The position numbers and the translations under genes are program-made. From Microcystis aeruginosa W13-11 (GTDB lineage Bacteria > Cyanobacteriota > Cyanobacteriia > Cyanobacteriales > Microcystaceae), in assembly GCA_009995705.1 (NCBI GenBank), contig JAADBR010000032.1:1-31695 (forward strand): DNA of 31,695 bases. Reading direction: 5' to 3'. Shown here in pieces: positions 15,103 through 23,877 of the stretch (positions within the stretch are counted from its first letter, which is position 1; each line of letters opens with the position of its first letter). Below the pieces are notes generated by a model, which saw only the letters and a program-made list of their open reading frames with translations, was not told the origin of the DNA and made no database searches.

Positions 15103-15783
15103 ATGCCTAGTTCTCGCTCTAGTGATAAAATCTCTTTGCCTTGGATAATTGGTATCGGCCTCGCTTTATTTACTGCCGGTGGGTCCACTGCTTGGTTTGC
15201 TGTCCATCACCTATCTTCTCCCCAGAAAACCAGCGAAAACCCGATTGAATCTCCTACTCCGGCGCCGATAAGTCAATCACCAATTGTTGAACCGTTTTCT
15301 TCCGGTCCAGTGAAGACAAGTCCGACAGCAACTCCTGCAGCTATTCCTGTTAGGGAAACTCGACAGGTTTATTGGTTAAAAGTGAACAATACGGGTAATC
15401 AATTAGTCACCCAAGAAATTACCGTTCAAAAAGCCGATAGCCGCGAGGAGGAGTTAACAGCAGTATTGAAGATTCTATTAACTGGTCCTAGTAATCCTCA
15501 GGATATGACTACTATTCCTTCCGGGACTAAATTACTTGATTTAAAAGTAGATAAAATGGGAATTAAGATTAATCTCTCGCGCGAGTTTGGCAATGATGAT
15601 GGACCTGATATGTTAGTAGGTCGTTTGGCACAAATTATCTATACTACTACTACCGAGGATCCCAATGCAAAAGTCTGGATTCAAGTGGAAGGAAAACCTC
15701 TGGAATTATTAGGAGAAGGCCACGGTATTGAAGTTGCCCAACCGATGACTCGTAAGTTTTTTGAGGAGAATTACCAGTTGTAA
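15103..15783 (+). CDS. GerMN-domain membrane-anchored protein
   Basis: 226 residues: one N-terminal membrane helix (~14-33, WIIGIGLALFTAGGSTAWFA), a proline/serine/threonine-rich linker (~38-85), and a GerMN domain (~90-215) with RQVYWLKVNNTGNQLVTQEI, LTAVLKILLTGPSNPQD and IPSGTKLLDLKVDKMGIKIN plus LSREFG. GerMN (sporulation/germination) domains occur in cell-envelope proteins of many bacteria including non-sporulating cyanobacteria; they are thought to bind envelope components or partners. The protein faces the periplasm. The start is preceded by heptamer repeats rather than a ribosome site. Confidence 0.85.
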   Translation: MPSSRSSDKISLPWIIGIGLALFTAGGSTAWFAVHHLSSPQKTSENPIESPTPAPISQSPIVEPFSSGPVKTSPTATPAAIPVRETRQVYWLKVNNTGNQLVTQEITVQKADSREEELTAVLKILLTGPSNPQDMTTIPSGTKLLDLKVDKMGIKINLSREFGNDDGPDMLVGRLAQIIYTTTTEDPNAKVWIQVEGKPLELLGEGHGIEVAQPMTRKFFEENYQL

Positions 15784-15827
15784 GTTGTCCGCGCATTTCA
15801 ATTGTTTGTTGCGATAGTGAATTGAAG

Positions 15828-16889
15828 TTAACTAGAGGAATTAGCGGGGGGATAGGGAAAAAAAATCGGATAGGGAATTTTAATTCCTTCTTGCTGATAG
15901 CGTCGGTGTAGGAGTTTAATAAATTGGTGTTTAATGGTGAGATGTTGAAAAAATTCTTCTTCTACCACCTTGAGATAAACTGTTAGCACAATGCTATAGT
16001 AATCGAGTTTACTATAAAGAATCAAGGGTTGATAGTCACCGAGGTGAGGTTGCAATAACTGAGCGATTTCTTGCATAACTTCTCGGGTAACTTTTTCGAC
16101 TTTTTCTAAGTCACTATCGTAACTAATGCCCACTTCCACGGGAATCAGTAGGGAGTTATCTGGTAAACTATAGTTACGGAAACTAGAAGAAATGATCTGA
16201 GCATTGGGAATGACCAAAAGATTATTGGTAATTTCTTCGATGACTGTGCATCTTAAATCCACATCTCGCACATAACCAGCTTCTCCCGTTCTCAGTTCAA
16301 TATAATCTCCCGGTCTAACTTGTTTAGAAGTGATAATATTAATCCCTGACATTAAATTAGCTAGGGTATTTTGCAGAGCTAAACCGAGGGAAACACCCCC
16401 AATACCAAAGGCAGTAAGCATCGGAGTTATCGAAATGCCAATCGAGCTTAAAATCAGCAAAAAACCGCAGCTAAAAATCAGAACTTTGGCGAGAAATTCA
16501 AATAGGGAAGTTAGGGAAGAAATGCCATCATCTCCCGTGGCATAAAATCGTAATATTTCCACAGATAATTGAGCAACACCCCAAGTAGCCGAAGCTAAAA
16601 AAGCCACTAGCAGAAATTTTTGGCTCAGGAGAATCAGGTAGGGAAAGAGAGGAAGATTGGGAAGGGAGAGGGCAATATTTAAACCCAAAAGTCCGAACCA
16701 AAGTATGCTTAATCCACGAAGGGAACGTAAAACCCCTTCCGAGAAACGCAGGTTTTTTTCTCTGGCAATCGATAAAAGTTGACTGACAACGCGCTTTTCT
16801 ACGAGCCATCCCAATAGCAGGAAACTGAGGAGGATGGTGATAGGTAGGATAATATAGGGCCAATCTTCCAGTCTGGTTAATAGGTTCAT
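15828..16889 (-). CDS. MscS-family small-conductance mechanosensitive channel
   Basis: 353 residues with about four membrane helices (~11-30, 50-76, 85-110, 130-150) before the MscS pore helix. The pore region LTAFGIGGVSLGLALQNTLA (~158-177) then NLMSGINIITSKQVRPGDYI (~178-197) has the glycine/alanine spacing of TM3, and the beta domain follows (GYVRDVDLRCTVIEEITNNL, VIPNAQIISSSFRNYS). Family members release solutes on membrane tension. The C-terminal part (VEVGISYDSDLEKVEKVTRE) is the alpha/beta cage domain. Divergent from cytM; their 5' ends are 136 bp apart if cytM starts at 17026. Confidence 0.9.
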   Translation of the reverse strand: MNLLTRLEDWPYIILPITILLSFLLLGWLVEKRVVSQLLSIAREKNLRFSEGVLRSLRGLSILWFGLLGLNIALSLPNLPLFPYLILLSQKFLLVAFLASATWGVAQLSVEILRFYATGDDGISSLTSLFEFLAKVLIFSCGFLLILSSIGISITPMLTAFGIGGVSLGLALQNTLANLMSGINIITSKQVRPGDYIELRTGEAGYVRDVDLRCTVIEEITNNLLVIPNAQIISSSFRNYSLPDNSLLIPVEVGISYDSDLEKVEKVTREVMQEIAQLLQPHLGDYQPLILYSKLDYYSIVLTVYLKVVEEEFFQHLTIKHQFIKLLHRRYQQEGIKIPYPIFFPYPPANSSS

Positions 16890-17025
16890 TGCTAGAGGGT
16901 TAGAAAAAGATGCAGTTTTGTCTTATATTATTCTCCATTTGCCTATCTCTAGCAGCGGCGGTGGAATTTTCGGGCAAAAAGTTGCAAAATGTAAAGAGAA
17001 ACTCATCTTTCCTTCGGCGGCCTTC

Positions 17026-17409
17026 GTGAATAGTCAGTTAGTTAAACCAAAATTCGGGCTTTATCGATTCTTAATGGTTATAATCGTAGGTTTGTTGCTG
17101 ATTAGCACCTTTTTAATCGCTTTTCATCTGGCTAAGATGTCGGATCCCTACATTAAGGAGGTGTTATCCCGACAAGGTAATGTGAGTCGCGGTTACGAAA
17201 TCTTTCAAATTAACTGTGCTGCTTGTCACGGTCAGTTTGCTGATGGCATCGTCGGACCAAGTTTAGAGGAGGTTTCCCATCGCAAATCGAGAATCAGTCT
17301 GATTGAACAGGTAATTAGCGGGAAAACCCCGCCAATGCCCAAATTTCAGCCCGATCCTCAAGCTATGGCCGATTTATTGGTTTATTTAGAACATCTTTCA
17401 AAAAACTGA
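17026..17409 (+). CDS. cytM: Cytochrome cM
   Basis: From GTG 17026 (VNSQLVKPKFGLYRF) this is 127 residues; the frame reaches back to a TTG at 16918, but those ~36 residues are unlike the family. One uncleaved membrane helix (FLMVIIVGLLLISTFLIAFH) is followed by MSDPYIKEVLSRQGNVSRGY. The single heme-binding motif CAACH lies in FQINCAACHGQFADG, and the axial Met in SGKTPPMPKFQPDPQAMADL. The stretch from NCAACHG to TPPMPKFQP matches my memory of cytochrome cM, a low-abundance cyanobacterial c-type cytochrome linked to stress and to limiting photosynthetic or respiratory electron flow in the dark. Membrane-anchored, heme on the lumenal/periplasmic side. The GTG start has no clear ribosome site. 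Confidence 0.88.
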   Translation: MNSQLVKPKFGLYRFLMVIIVGLLLISTFLIAFHLAKMSDPYIKEVLSRQGNVSRGYEIFQINCAACHGQFADGIVGPSLEEVSHRKSRISLIEQVISGKTPPMPKFQPDPQAMADLLVYLEHLSKN

Positions 17410-17765
17410 CTTGAAAGAGGGTGTAGGCTTCGGCCGTGAGCTCAGCCGAACGGGTGTGGGGTGTAGGGAAAGAAACCTCTTTCATCTGTGGGGGTGAAAA
17501 CTTTTTCATCGGGACTGACTCTTGGCTGACGTTGATGGTAAGCTAGGACTCGTTGAAACTGGGTAGAGAGTGGGAAGTGGGGGAATGGGGAATTTCAACT
17601 AAAACCCCAACCCCCCCGCAACGGCTCGACTGAGCATCGCCGAACGTCGCGCACGCAGTGACCACCCCAAAACCCAACCCCTGAGAAACTGATAAATTTT
17701 ACTTATATAGAAAAATTTTGCCTCTATTTGGGTACGCTGGTAGAGACACTTAACGATAAATACTT
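17410..17765. other. 356-bp gap between cytM and the GT41 pair, no gene seen
   Basis: TTCGGC (17429-17434) pairs with GCCGAA (17445-17450) around a loop containing TGAGCTCA, 20 bp past the cytM stop; a weak terminator or repeat end is possible. Further on are a C-rich patch (ACCCCAACCCCCCCGC, ~17604-17619) and CGCCGAACGTCGCGCACGC (~17638-17656). The last 60 bp are AT-rich and should hold the promoter of the following pair. No RNA gene or open frame was convincing. Confidence 0.4.
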
Positions 17766-19916
17766 ATGTCTTGGCATTCCCAAGTTGAACCGGCAATTAT
17801 CCAAGGAGACTTCTGGCAAGTTAGCCAGTTTTACGAAGAACTGATAGAAAGAGAACCCTTAGAAATTAGTCATTATTGGTATTTAGGATTAGCCTATCTT
17901 TTGGAAGCTAGGGAAGAAGAAGCACAAACCACATGGTTATTCGTCCTCAGTCAAGGGGATGAACAGGAGGTGATGCTGTGGACAGTAGATTTAGTCAATA
18001 TTTTGGATGGGGAAGCACGCAGACAATTAGAGTTAGGCAATTTAGAAACCAGTTGGTTAATTCGAGGACATATTCGCGAGATTAGTCCCGATAATGTTGA
18101 TAATTTACTGCGGTTTATTTTATTAGGAATTAATTTGAATTATTTCGAGCAGGAGCAGTTAAAAGCTTGGTTATTTGTTGATGTGTTAAAAACAAATAAT
18201 TTCCAGAGTCTAGAGTCAAGTCTATTAGAGGAAGTTCTCGAAAAATTTTTCGATTCTCAGATACCAGAAACCGTCCCTTACTTAGAGGTAATATTTCAAT
18301 CTAACTGTCAGCGACAAACTTTTATCAAAGTAGTAGAAGCTAAAGTAACTTCTCTAGCCATGAATAATAAACCATTGGCTATTGATATTATTAATACTTG
18401 TTTAGCAGTAGAACCAGAGCAAATTTATCTGTTAGCTGAACTTTATCAATGTTATTTTGATAATCGAGATTTTGCTGCTGCTATCCAAGTAGCTAGTCAA
18501 TTAAAAACAAGTTGTCAAGGGTTGCCTTCTCAAGCTGTCGCTGATTTTATTGCTCTTTATGTCAAATTATTTAGTGGTGATTGGGTCGATATTAAGGCAG
18601 ATGTTGAAGAGTATACAGAATCCTTGCAAAAAAGCATCGCTAATCGAGAATGTCCAAGATTATTGGATAAAGCATCCTTAACAATTTTATCCCCCCTAAC
18701 TTACCTAGAAGATAACCCAATAAAAAACCGTTACATTAGTAATTGTGTTGGTCAACTTTTTCAGGAATATGTTTGCAATAATTCTAACTGTAATTATCAG
18801 CAAGAAGCGACTATTAAGGATACCAATAAAGTTCTAAAACTTGGCTATATTGGCCATACTTTATATAATCACTCTATCGGATTAATCTCTAGATGGTTAA
18901 TGAAGTATCATGACTATAATCAGTTTCACGTCTCGTTATACCTAGTATCTCAAAAAGAAGATTTTATCACTGAAAATTGTTTTAAAAATCAGGTAAATGC
19001 TTGCTATAACTTACCGATTGATCCTCGAATAATTGCTGAAAAAATTAGTCAAGATAATATTGATATTTTGGTAGATTTAGACAGCATTACCAATAACACA
19101 ACTTGTCAAGTCATGGCACTTAAACCCGCACCAATACAAGTGACTTGGTTAGGTTTTGATGCCTCAGGAATTCCAGCAATTGATTACTATCTTGCTGATA
19201 ATTACGTTTTACCAGCAGCTGCACAGGAATATTACCAAGAAAAAATTTGGCGCTTACCTAATTCCTATATTTGTGTGGATGGTGTCGAGGTTGCTTACCC
19301 CTCTCTCCGAAGAGATGATTTAGGGATTCCAGAGGATGCAATTAATTACTTAACCGTACAAACGGGGGTTAAACGTAACCCTGAAACTATTCGACTTCAG
19401 CTACAAGTTTTAAAGGCAGTTCCTAATAGTTATTTGAGTATCCAAGGGTTAAGTGATGCTAAATCAGTGGAAAAATTATTTTTCAAAATTGCCGAGGAAG
19501 AAGGAATTAATTATGAGAGATTAAAAATCTTACCCCTCTATCCCACAGGAATTTATCGAGCAAATTTAAGGATAGCTGATGTGGTTTTAGATACCTATCC
19601 TTTTACGGGAGGAATGACAACTTTAGATGTGCTGTGGATGGGGATTCCTTTAGTTACAAAAGTTGGTCAACAATGGTCATCGAGAAATAGTTATACTTTA
19701 ATGGTTAATGCGGGAATTAGTGAGGGTATTGCTTGGAGTGATGAGGAGTATATCGATTGGGGAATTAAATTAGGTAAGGATGAACAATTGAGACGCAAAG
19801 TTATCGCTAAATTAGATGAATCTAGAAAAACTTCACCGATTTGGAATGCACGTCAGTTTACTAAAAATGTGGAAAATGCCTATCGTCAAATGTGGCAAAT
19901 CTATTGTGAAAGTTAA
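17766..19916 (+). CDS. GT41-type (SPINDLY/OGT-like) glycosyltransferase, first tandem copy
   Basis: 716 residues. The N-terminal ~330 are helical and TPR-like (SHYWYLGLAYLLEAREEEAQ at ~35-54). The C-terminal ~370 form a two-lobed GT41 catalytic region: KLGYIGHTLYNHSIGLISRW (~358-377), DNIDILVDLDS, LKPAPIQVTWLGFDASGIPA (~455-474) then DYYLADNYVLP, YQEKIWRLPNSY, and the nucleotide-sugar end VVLDTYPFTGGMTTLDVLWM then GIPLVTKVGQQWSSRNSYTL. GT41 enzymes add GlcNAc or fucose to Ser/Thr of proteins. Where the second copy has RHPVG, this one has NHSIG; that His region is the catalytic neighbourhood of OGT. Its target is unknown. The promoter should lie just upstream; the second copy follows after 17 bp. 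Confidence 0.85.
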   Translation: MSWHSQVEPAIIQGDFWQVSQFYEELIEREPLEISHYWYLGLAYLLEAREEEAQTTWLFVLSQGDEQEVMLWTVDLVNILDGEARRQLELGNLETSWLIRGHIREISPDNVDNLLRFILLGINLNYFEQEQLKAWLFVDVLKTNNFQSLESSLLEEVLEKFFDSQIPETVPYLEVIFQSNCQRQTFIKVVEAKVTSLAMNNKPLAIDIINTCLAVEPEQIYLLAELYQCYFDNRDFAAAIQVASQLKTSCQGLPSQAVADFIALYVKLFSGDWVDIKADVEEYTESLQKSIANRECPRLLDKASLTILSPLTYLEDNPIKNRYISNCVGQLFQEYVCNNSNCNYQQEATIKDTNKVLKLGYIGHTLYNHSIGLISRWLMKYHDYNQFHVSLYLVSQKEDFITENCFKNQVNACYNLPIDPRIIAEKISQDNIDILVDLDSITNNTTCQVMALKPAPIQVTWLGFDASGIPAIDYYLADNYVLPAAAQEYYQEKIWRLPNSYICVDGVEVAYPSLRRDDLGIPEDAINYLTVQTGVKRNPETIRLQLQVLKAVPNSYLSIQGLSDAKSVEKLFFKIAEEEGINYERLKILPLYPTGIYRANLRIADVVLDTYPFTGGMTTLDVLWMGIPLVTKVGQQWSSRNSYTLMVNAGISEGIAWSDEEYIDWGIKLGKDEQLRRKVIAKLDESRKTSPIWNARQFTKNVENAYRQMWQIYCES

Positions 19917-19933
19917 TTAGGGAGAATTAAACC

Positions 19934-22108
19934 ATGTCTTGGCAAAATGAAGTTAAAACCGCTTTGGAAAACAATCAATACGATATTGTTAGTCAGTTTT
20001 ACGAAAAACTGATGGAAAGAGAAACCACAGAAATTAGTTATTATTGGTATCTAGGATTAGCCTATCTTTTACAAGATAGAGAAGAAGAAGCACAAGCTAC
20101 TTGGTTATTTGTGTTCACCCAAGGAGATGAACAGGAAACCGAGTCATGGCTGCTAGAATTAAGCAATATTTTAACTACCGAAGCTAACCGACAATTAGAG
20201 TTAGAAAATCTAGAAATTTCTTGGTTAATTCGTAAACATCTACAGGAAATTAATCCCGGTTATCTCGATAATTTACTACATTTAACCCTCATTGAAATCA
20301 AATTAAATAGATTTGATCCTCAACAACTGCAAGAATGGCAAATACTAGAATTAATTACCCAGGGTTCAGTTAACTCTCAATTATTGGAACGAGTAGTAAT
20401 TGCCGTCATACCTTACGCTCATAAATATACCATAGAATTAGTTCGGTTAAGTTTACCCTATCTTGACAATTCTCCAGAATTACTTAATCACGTCATCACT
20501 GTCACCCGACACTTTGCTTTTGAGAAATATCAACCTATTTATTCCGTTGACTTAGCGGAAGCTTTTCTTCCCCTTTATCCCGAAAATTTGTACTTAATAG
20601 CTAATTTATTTTGGTTTTGTGTCTCTGTCCCTAACTACCCAACAGGGATACATCTTATCAAAGAATTTAAAGATAAAAGTCAAACAATTGATTTAAAAAT
20701 GTTTAGTCAATCTCTTCTCTTTAATGGTTCTTTACGAGCATCAAAATGGAATGACATCCCTAGTATTTGTCAAGAGTATAAACACTTAATTAAACAATTT
20801 CTAAAAGAAAAGCCTCAAGATATACATCCCTTAGTTAGAGAAGGTTTACTAACAGTTATGAACCCGATTTCTTACTATGAAGATAACCCGAAAGAGAATC
20901 GACCGCTTTTAAGTCAGATTGGCAGTTTTTTTCAAGAAACCTACAAAGAAATGCTGGGTTTTCAGGAGGAAAGTTTTGACAAACCTAGAGAATATAATCC
21001 CAATAAAAAACTTAAAATTGGTTACATTGCCCAAACCTTAAAACGTCATCCCGTCGGTTTATTGAGTCGTTGGACTATTAATTATCACAATCGTGAACAG
21101 TTTGATATTCACCTTTATATGGTGAATCAACCTGTGGATGAAATAACTCAACAATGGTTTTCTAATCCCGCAGATAAAATCTATCATGCTACTGCTGATT
21201 CCCTAGCAACTTATCGCAAAATTAAAGAAGATAACATCGATATTCTGGTAGATTTAGATAGTGGGACTGGACCCATGGTTGTCCAAGTTATTGCCTTAAA
21301 ACCTGCTCCTATTCAAGTTAACTGGTTAGGTTTTGATGGTTCCGGTTTACCCGCAGTAGATTATCTTTTAGCGGATCCTTATGTATTGCCAGAAAATGCC
21401 CAAGAATATTATCAAGAAAAAATCTGGCGTTTACCTAATGCTTTTGTCGCTGTGGATGGTTTTGAAATAGCCGTTCCTACCCTACGAAGAGAAGATTTAG
21501 GTATTAATAACGATGCGGTTATTTATCTAAGTTCTCAAACAGCAATTAAGCGTAATCCTGCGATGATTCGCTTACAAATGCAAATCATTAAATCTGTACC
21601 CAATAGTTATTTCCTGATTCAAGGAGTTGCTGATGATAATTCCCTCTGGGATTTATTCTGTCAAATTGCCGCAGAAGTTGGGGTAGAAACTAATCGAATT
21701 AAGATGCTTCCTCTCTATCAGACGGAAACCTACAGGGCAAATTTAGCCATCGCTGATGTGGTTTTGGACACCTATCCCTTTAACGGTGGTACAACCACCT
21801 TAGAAACCCTCTGGATGGGAATTCCTCTGGTGGTTAAAGTGGGGCAACAATGGTCATCCCGCAACGGTTATACTTTAATGATGAATGCGGGAATAACTGA
21901 GGGTATATCTTGGAGTGATGAAGAATATGTGCAGTGGGGAATTAAGTTAGGATTAGATAAAAATTTGCGGGAAGAAGTCCGTTATCAATTACGTCAATCT
22001 CGTCATACATCTCCCCTCTGGAATGCCAAACAATTTACCAGAGATTTAGAAAATGCTTATCGGCAAATGTGGAATATTTGCAGCCTTTCCCCTCAAGATG
22101 AAGTCTAA
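19934..22108 (+). CDS. GT41-type (SPINDLY/OGT-like) glycosyltransferase, second tandem copy
   Basis: 724 residues, homologous to the preceding protein over its full length, including the start (MSW..EV) and the helical N-terminus (SYYWYLGLAYLLQDREEEAQ). GGAG lies nine bases before the ATG. Catalytic landmarks: KLKIGYIAQTLKRHPVGLLS (~357-376), ALKPAPIQVNWLGFDGSGLP, YQEKIWRLPNAFVAVDG, DVVLDTYPFNGGTTTLETLW and GQQWSSRNGYTLMMNAGITE. The RHPVG form matches the H-P-x-G of canonical OGT better than the first copy does. The middle of the N-terminal domain (~150-330) is the most divergent part between the two copies, which may give different acceptor choice (inference). One operon with the first copy. 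A hairpin follows at 22127-22149. Confidence 0.85.
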   Translation: MSWQNEVKTALENNQYDIVSQFYEKLMERETTEISYYWYLGLAYLLQDREEEAQATWLFVFTQGDEQETESWLLELSNILTTEANRQLELENLEISWLIRKHLQEINPGYLDNLLHLTLIEIKLNRFDPQQLQEWQILELITQGSVNSQLLERVVIAVIPYAHKYTIELVRLSLPYLDNSPELLNHVITVTRHFAFEKYQPIYSVDLAEAFLPLYPENLYLIANLFWFCVSVPNYPTGIHLIKEFKDKSQTIDLKMFSQSLLFNGSLRASKWNDIPSICQEYKHLIKQFLKEKPQDIHPLVREGLLTVMNPISYYEDNPKENRPLLSQIGSFFQETYKEMLGFQEESFDKPREYNPNKKLKIGYIAQTLKRHPVGLLSRWTINYHNREQFDIHLYMVNQPVDEITQQWFSNPADKIYHATADSLATYRKIKEDNIDILVDLDSGTGPMVVQVIALKPAPIQVNWLGFDGSGLPAVDYLLADPYVLPENAQEYYQEKIWRLPNAFVAVDGFEIAVPTLRREDLGINNDAVIYLSSQTAIKRNPAMIRLQMQIIKSVPNSYFLIQGVADDNSLWDLFCQIAAEVGVETNRIKMLPLYQTETYRANLAIADVVLDTYPFNGGTTTLETLWMGIPLVVKVGQQWSSRNGYTLMMNAGITEGISWSDEEYVQWGIKLGLDKNLREEVRYQLRQSRHTSPLWNAKQFTRDLENAYRQMWNICSLSPQDEV

Positions 22109-22454
22109 CCTAATTTGCCATCGCCGACCGAAGACCGACTCCCTTCGGTTTGGTGGGTACAATGTATTCTAAGATACAGTGCTGCTGGCGAGCGAGTGCA
22201 AGGAACCACAGAGACACAGAGGACACAAAGATCGATCCTATGTAAGTTAAACTTATCACACAGAACCTAGAAGACCCCCCAAAAGAAAAACTTCGTACCT
22301 TATCACTAAGATAACTGTCATGGGTTGACTCGCTCGCTCCCACCAGTATTATGACCACAGAGATCATAATAGCTACAGAAACTGCACGATTAGATACCAA
22401 AGTCCCTCACAGATAGAAGATAATCAATATTTATCAGTATTGGAAGCCTTCAGC
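22109..22454. other. Gap with a probable terminator hairpin and a dispersed repeat motif
   Basis: ACCGAAG (22127-22133) pairs with CTTCGGT (22143-22149), 19 bp after the GT41 operon; it may end that operon, although only a short T stretch follows. At 22202-22229 the sequence reads as the complement of CTTTGTGTCCTCTGTGTCTC plus TGTGGTTC, a motif I have seen repeatedly between cyanobacterial genes. The minus-strand open frame across this gap (22110-22400) does not look like a protein. The last ~60 bp before 22455 should hold the promoter of the malic enzyme gene. Confidence 0.4.
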
Positions 22455-23846
22455 ATGGTTCATTTAACGCCCAATCCTAGCTATAGTTTAAGTCTCAAGA
22501 TAGAAATCCCCAATCAAGCGGGAACCTTCGCTTCTGTCCTCAATGCGATCGCCGATGTGGGGGGGAATTTAGGGCAAATTTCTCTAATCGAACGCAATTT
22601 AAAGATTAGCACCCGCGAGATTATGGTTGATGCCGCTAGTACCGACCAAGCGGAACAGATTATCGCTGCAGTTAAAGCTCTACCAGATGTTAAACTCCTG
22701 AAAGTTTCCGATCGCACCTTCGACCTCCATCGTCGGGGTAAAATCTCCATTGAAAGTCGTATTCCCCTCACCTCCCAAGATGACCTGGCCATGGCCTACA
22801 CCCCCGGAGTTGGTCGCATCTGCACCGCTATTGCCCACCAACCCGAACAAGTGTACTCATTGACCATCAAGGGCAACACCGTCGCTGTTGTCACCGATGG
22901 TAGCGCCGTATTAGGATTGGGAAATCTCGGGCCAGAGGCTGCCCTACCAGTAATGGAAGGGAAAGCGATGTTATTCAAGGAATTCGCCGGAATTGATGCT
23001 TTTCCCATCTGTTTAGCCACCCAAGACCCCGAAGAAATCATCGCAACCGTCAAAAGAATCGCTCCGGTTTTTGGGGGTATTAACCTAGAGGATATCGGCG
23101 CTCCACGCTGTTTTGAAATCGAGAAACGTCTGCGAGCGGAATTAAACATTCCCGTTTTCCACGATGATCAACATGGTACAGCGATCGTTTCCCTAGCTGC
23201 CCTGATTAATGCCCTCAAATTGGTCAAAAAATCGCTTGATACAGCCAAAATCGTCATTAATGGTGCAGGCGCAGCGGGAATCGCCATCGCTACTCTCTTT
23301 AAAACCGCAGGAGCTACAGATATAACCCTCTGTGATTCCCTTGGTATCCTCTCCCAAAACCGGGACGATTTAACCCCAGAAAAACAAGCTTGGGCCGTGG
23401 CCGCCAATGGTAAGCTAGGGGATGCTCTTAAAGGCGCTGATGTCTTCTTGGGGGTGAGCGCACCGGGGGTATTGACTCCCGAAATGGTCAAGGGAATGGC
23501 TAAAAATGCGATCGTCTTTGCCATGGCTAATCCGATTCCCGAAATTCAACCGGAATTAATCAATGATTTGGTGGCAGTGGTGGCTACCGGACGCAGCGAT
23601 TATCCCAATCAGATTAATAATGTTCTCGCTTTCCCCGGATTATTTCGCGGGGCCCTGGATTGTCGCGCTAGGGCAATCACCGATAATATGTATCTGGAAG
23701 CGGCCAAAGCGATCGCTTCTTTGATCACTCCTGCTAATCTTGATCGAGAGAATATTATTCCCTCGGTTTTTGATGGTCGTGTGGTTACGGCTGTGGCCGC
23801 CGCCGTTCAACACGCTGCTCGTCAAGATGGAGTGGCCGGGGAATAA
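22455..23846 (+). CDS. NAD(P)-dependent malic enzyme with N-terminal ACT domain
   Basis: I start at ATG 22455 (MVHLTPNPSYSLSLKIEIPN, 463 residues); a TTG five codons earlier is unlikely. An ACT domain (~10-85, GTFASVLNAIADVGGNLGQI) precedes the malic enzyme body. The N-terminal catalytic region has YTPGVGRICTAI (~114-125) and VTDGSAVLGLGNLGPEAALP (~145-164) with MEGKAMLFKEFAGID. The metal/substrate site follows in GINLEDIGAPRCFEIEKRL and VFHDDQHGTAIV, and the NAD(P) fold is IVINGAGAAGIAIATLFKTA (~272-291). It decarboxylates malate to pyruvate with reduction of NAD(P). The ACT domain suggests control by a small ligand such as an amino acid. A HIP1 site lies near each end. Confidence 0.93.
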   Translation: MVHLTPNPSYSLSLKIEIPNQAGTFASVLNAIADVGGNLGQISLIERNLKISTREIMVDAASTDQAEQIIAAVKALPDVKLLKVSDRTFDLHRRGKISIESRIPLTSQDDLAMAYTPGVGRICTAIAHQPEQVYSLTIKGNTVAVVTDGSAVLGLGNLGPEAALPVMEGKAMLFKEFAGIDAFPICLATQDPEEIIATVKRIAPVFGGINLEDIGAPRCFEIEKRLRAELNIPVFHDDQHGTAIVSLAALINALKLVKKSLDTAKIVINGAGAAGIAIATLFKTAGATDITLCDSLGILSQNRDDLTPEKQAWAVAANGKLGDALKGADVFLGVSAPGVLTPEMVKGMAKNAIVFAMANPIPEIQPELINDLVAVVATGRSDYPNQINNVLAFPGLFRGALDCRARAITDNMYLEAAKAIASLITPANLDRENIIPSVFDGRVVTAVAAAVQHAARQDGVAGE

Positions 23847-23877
23847 TGTAATTATCGTGCAGGAGGGCCAGTAAACC

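Noticed and set aside
17600..17660. C-rich and GC-rich patch considered as an RNA gene or CRISPR-like repeat
   Set aside because: No regular repeat-spacer pattern, no tRNA-like arms and no long stem; no CRISPR array or tRNA was found anywhere in the window.
22110..22400. 96-codon minus-strand open frame after the GT41 pair
   Set aside because: It starts in ordinary intergenic DNA, crosses a dispersed repeat motif and a hairpin, and its residues show no domain or credible composition.
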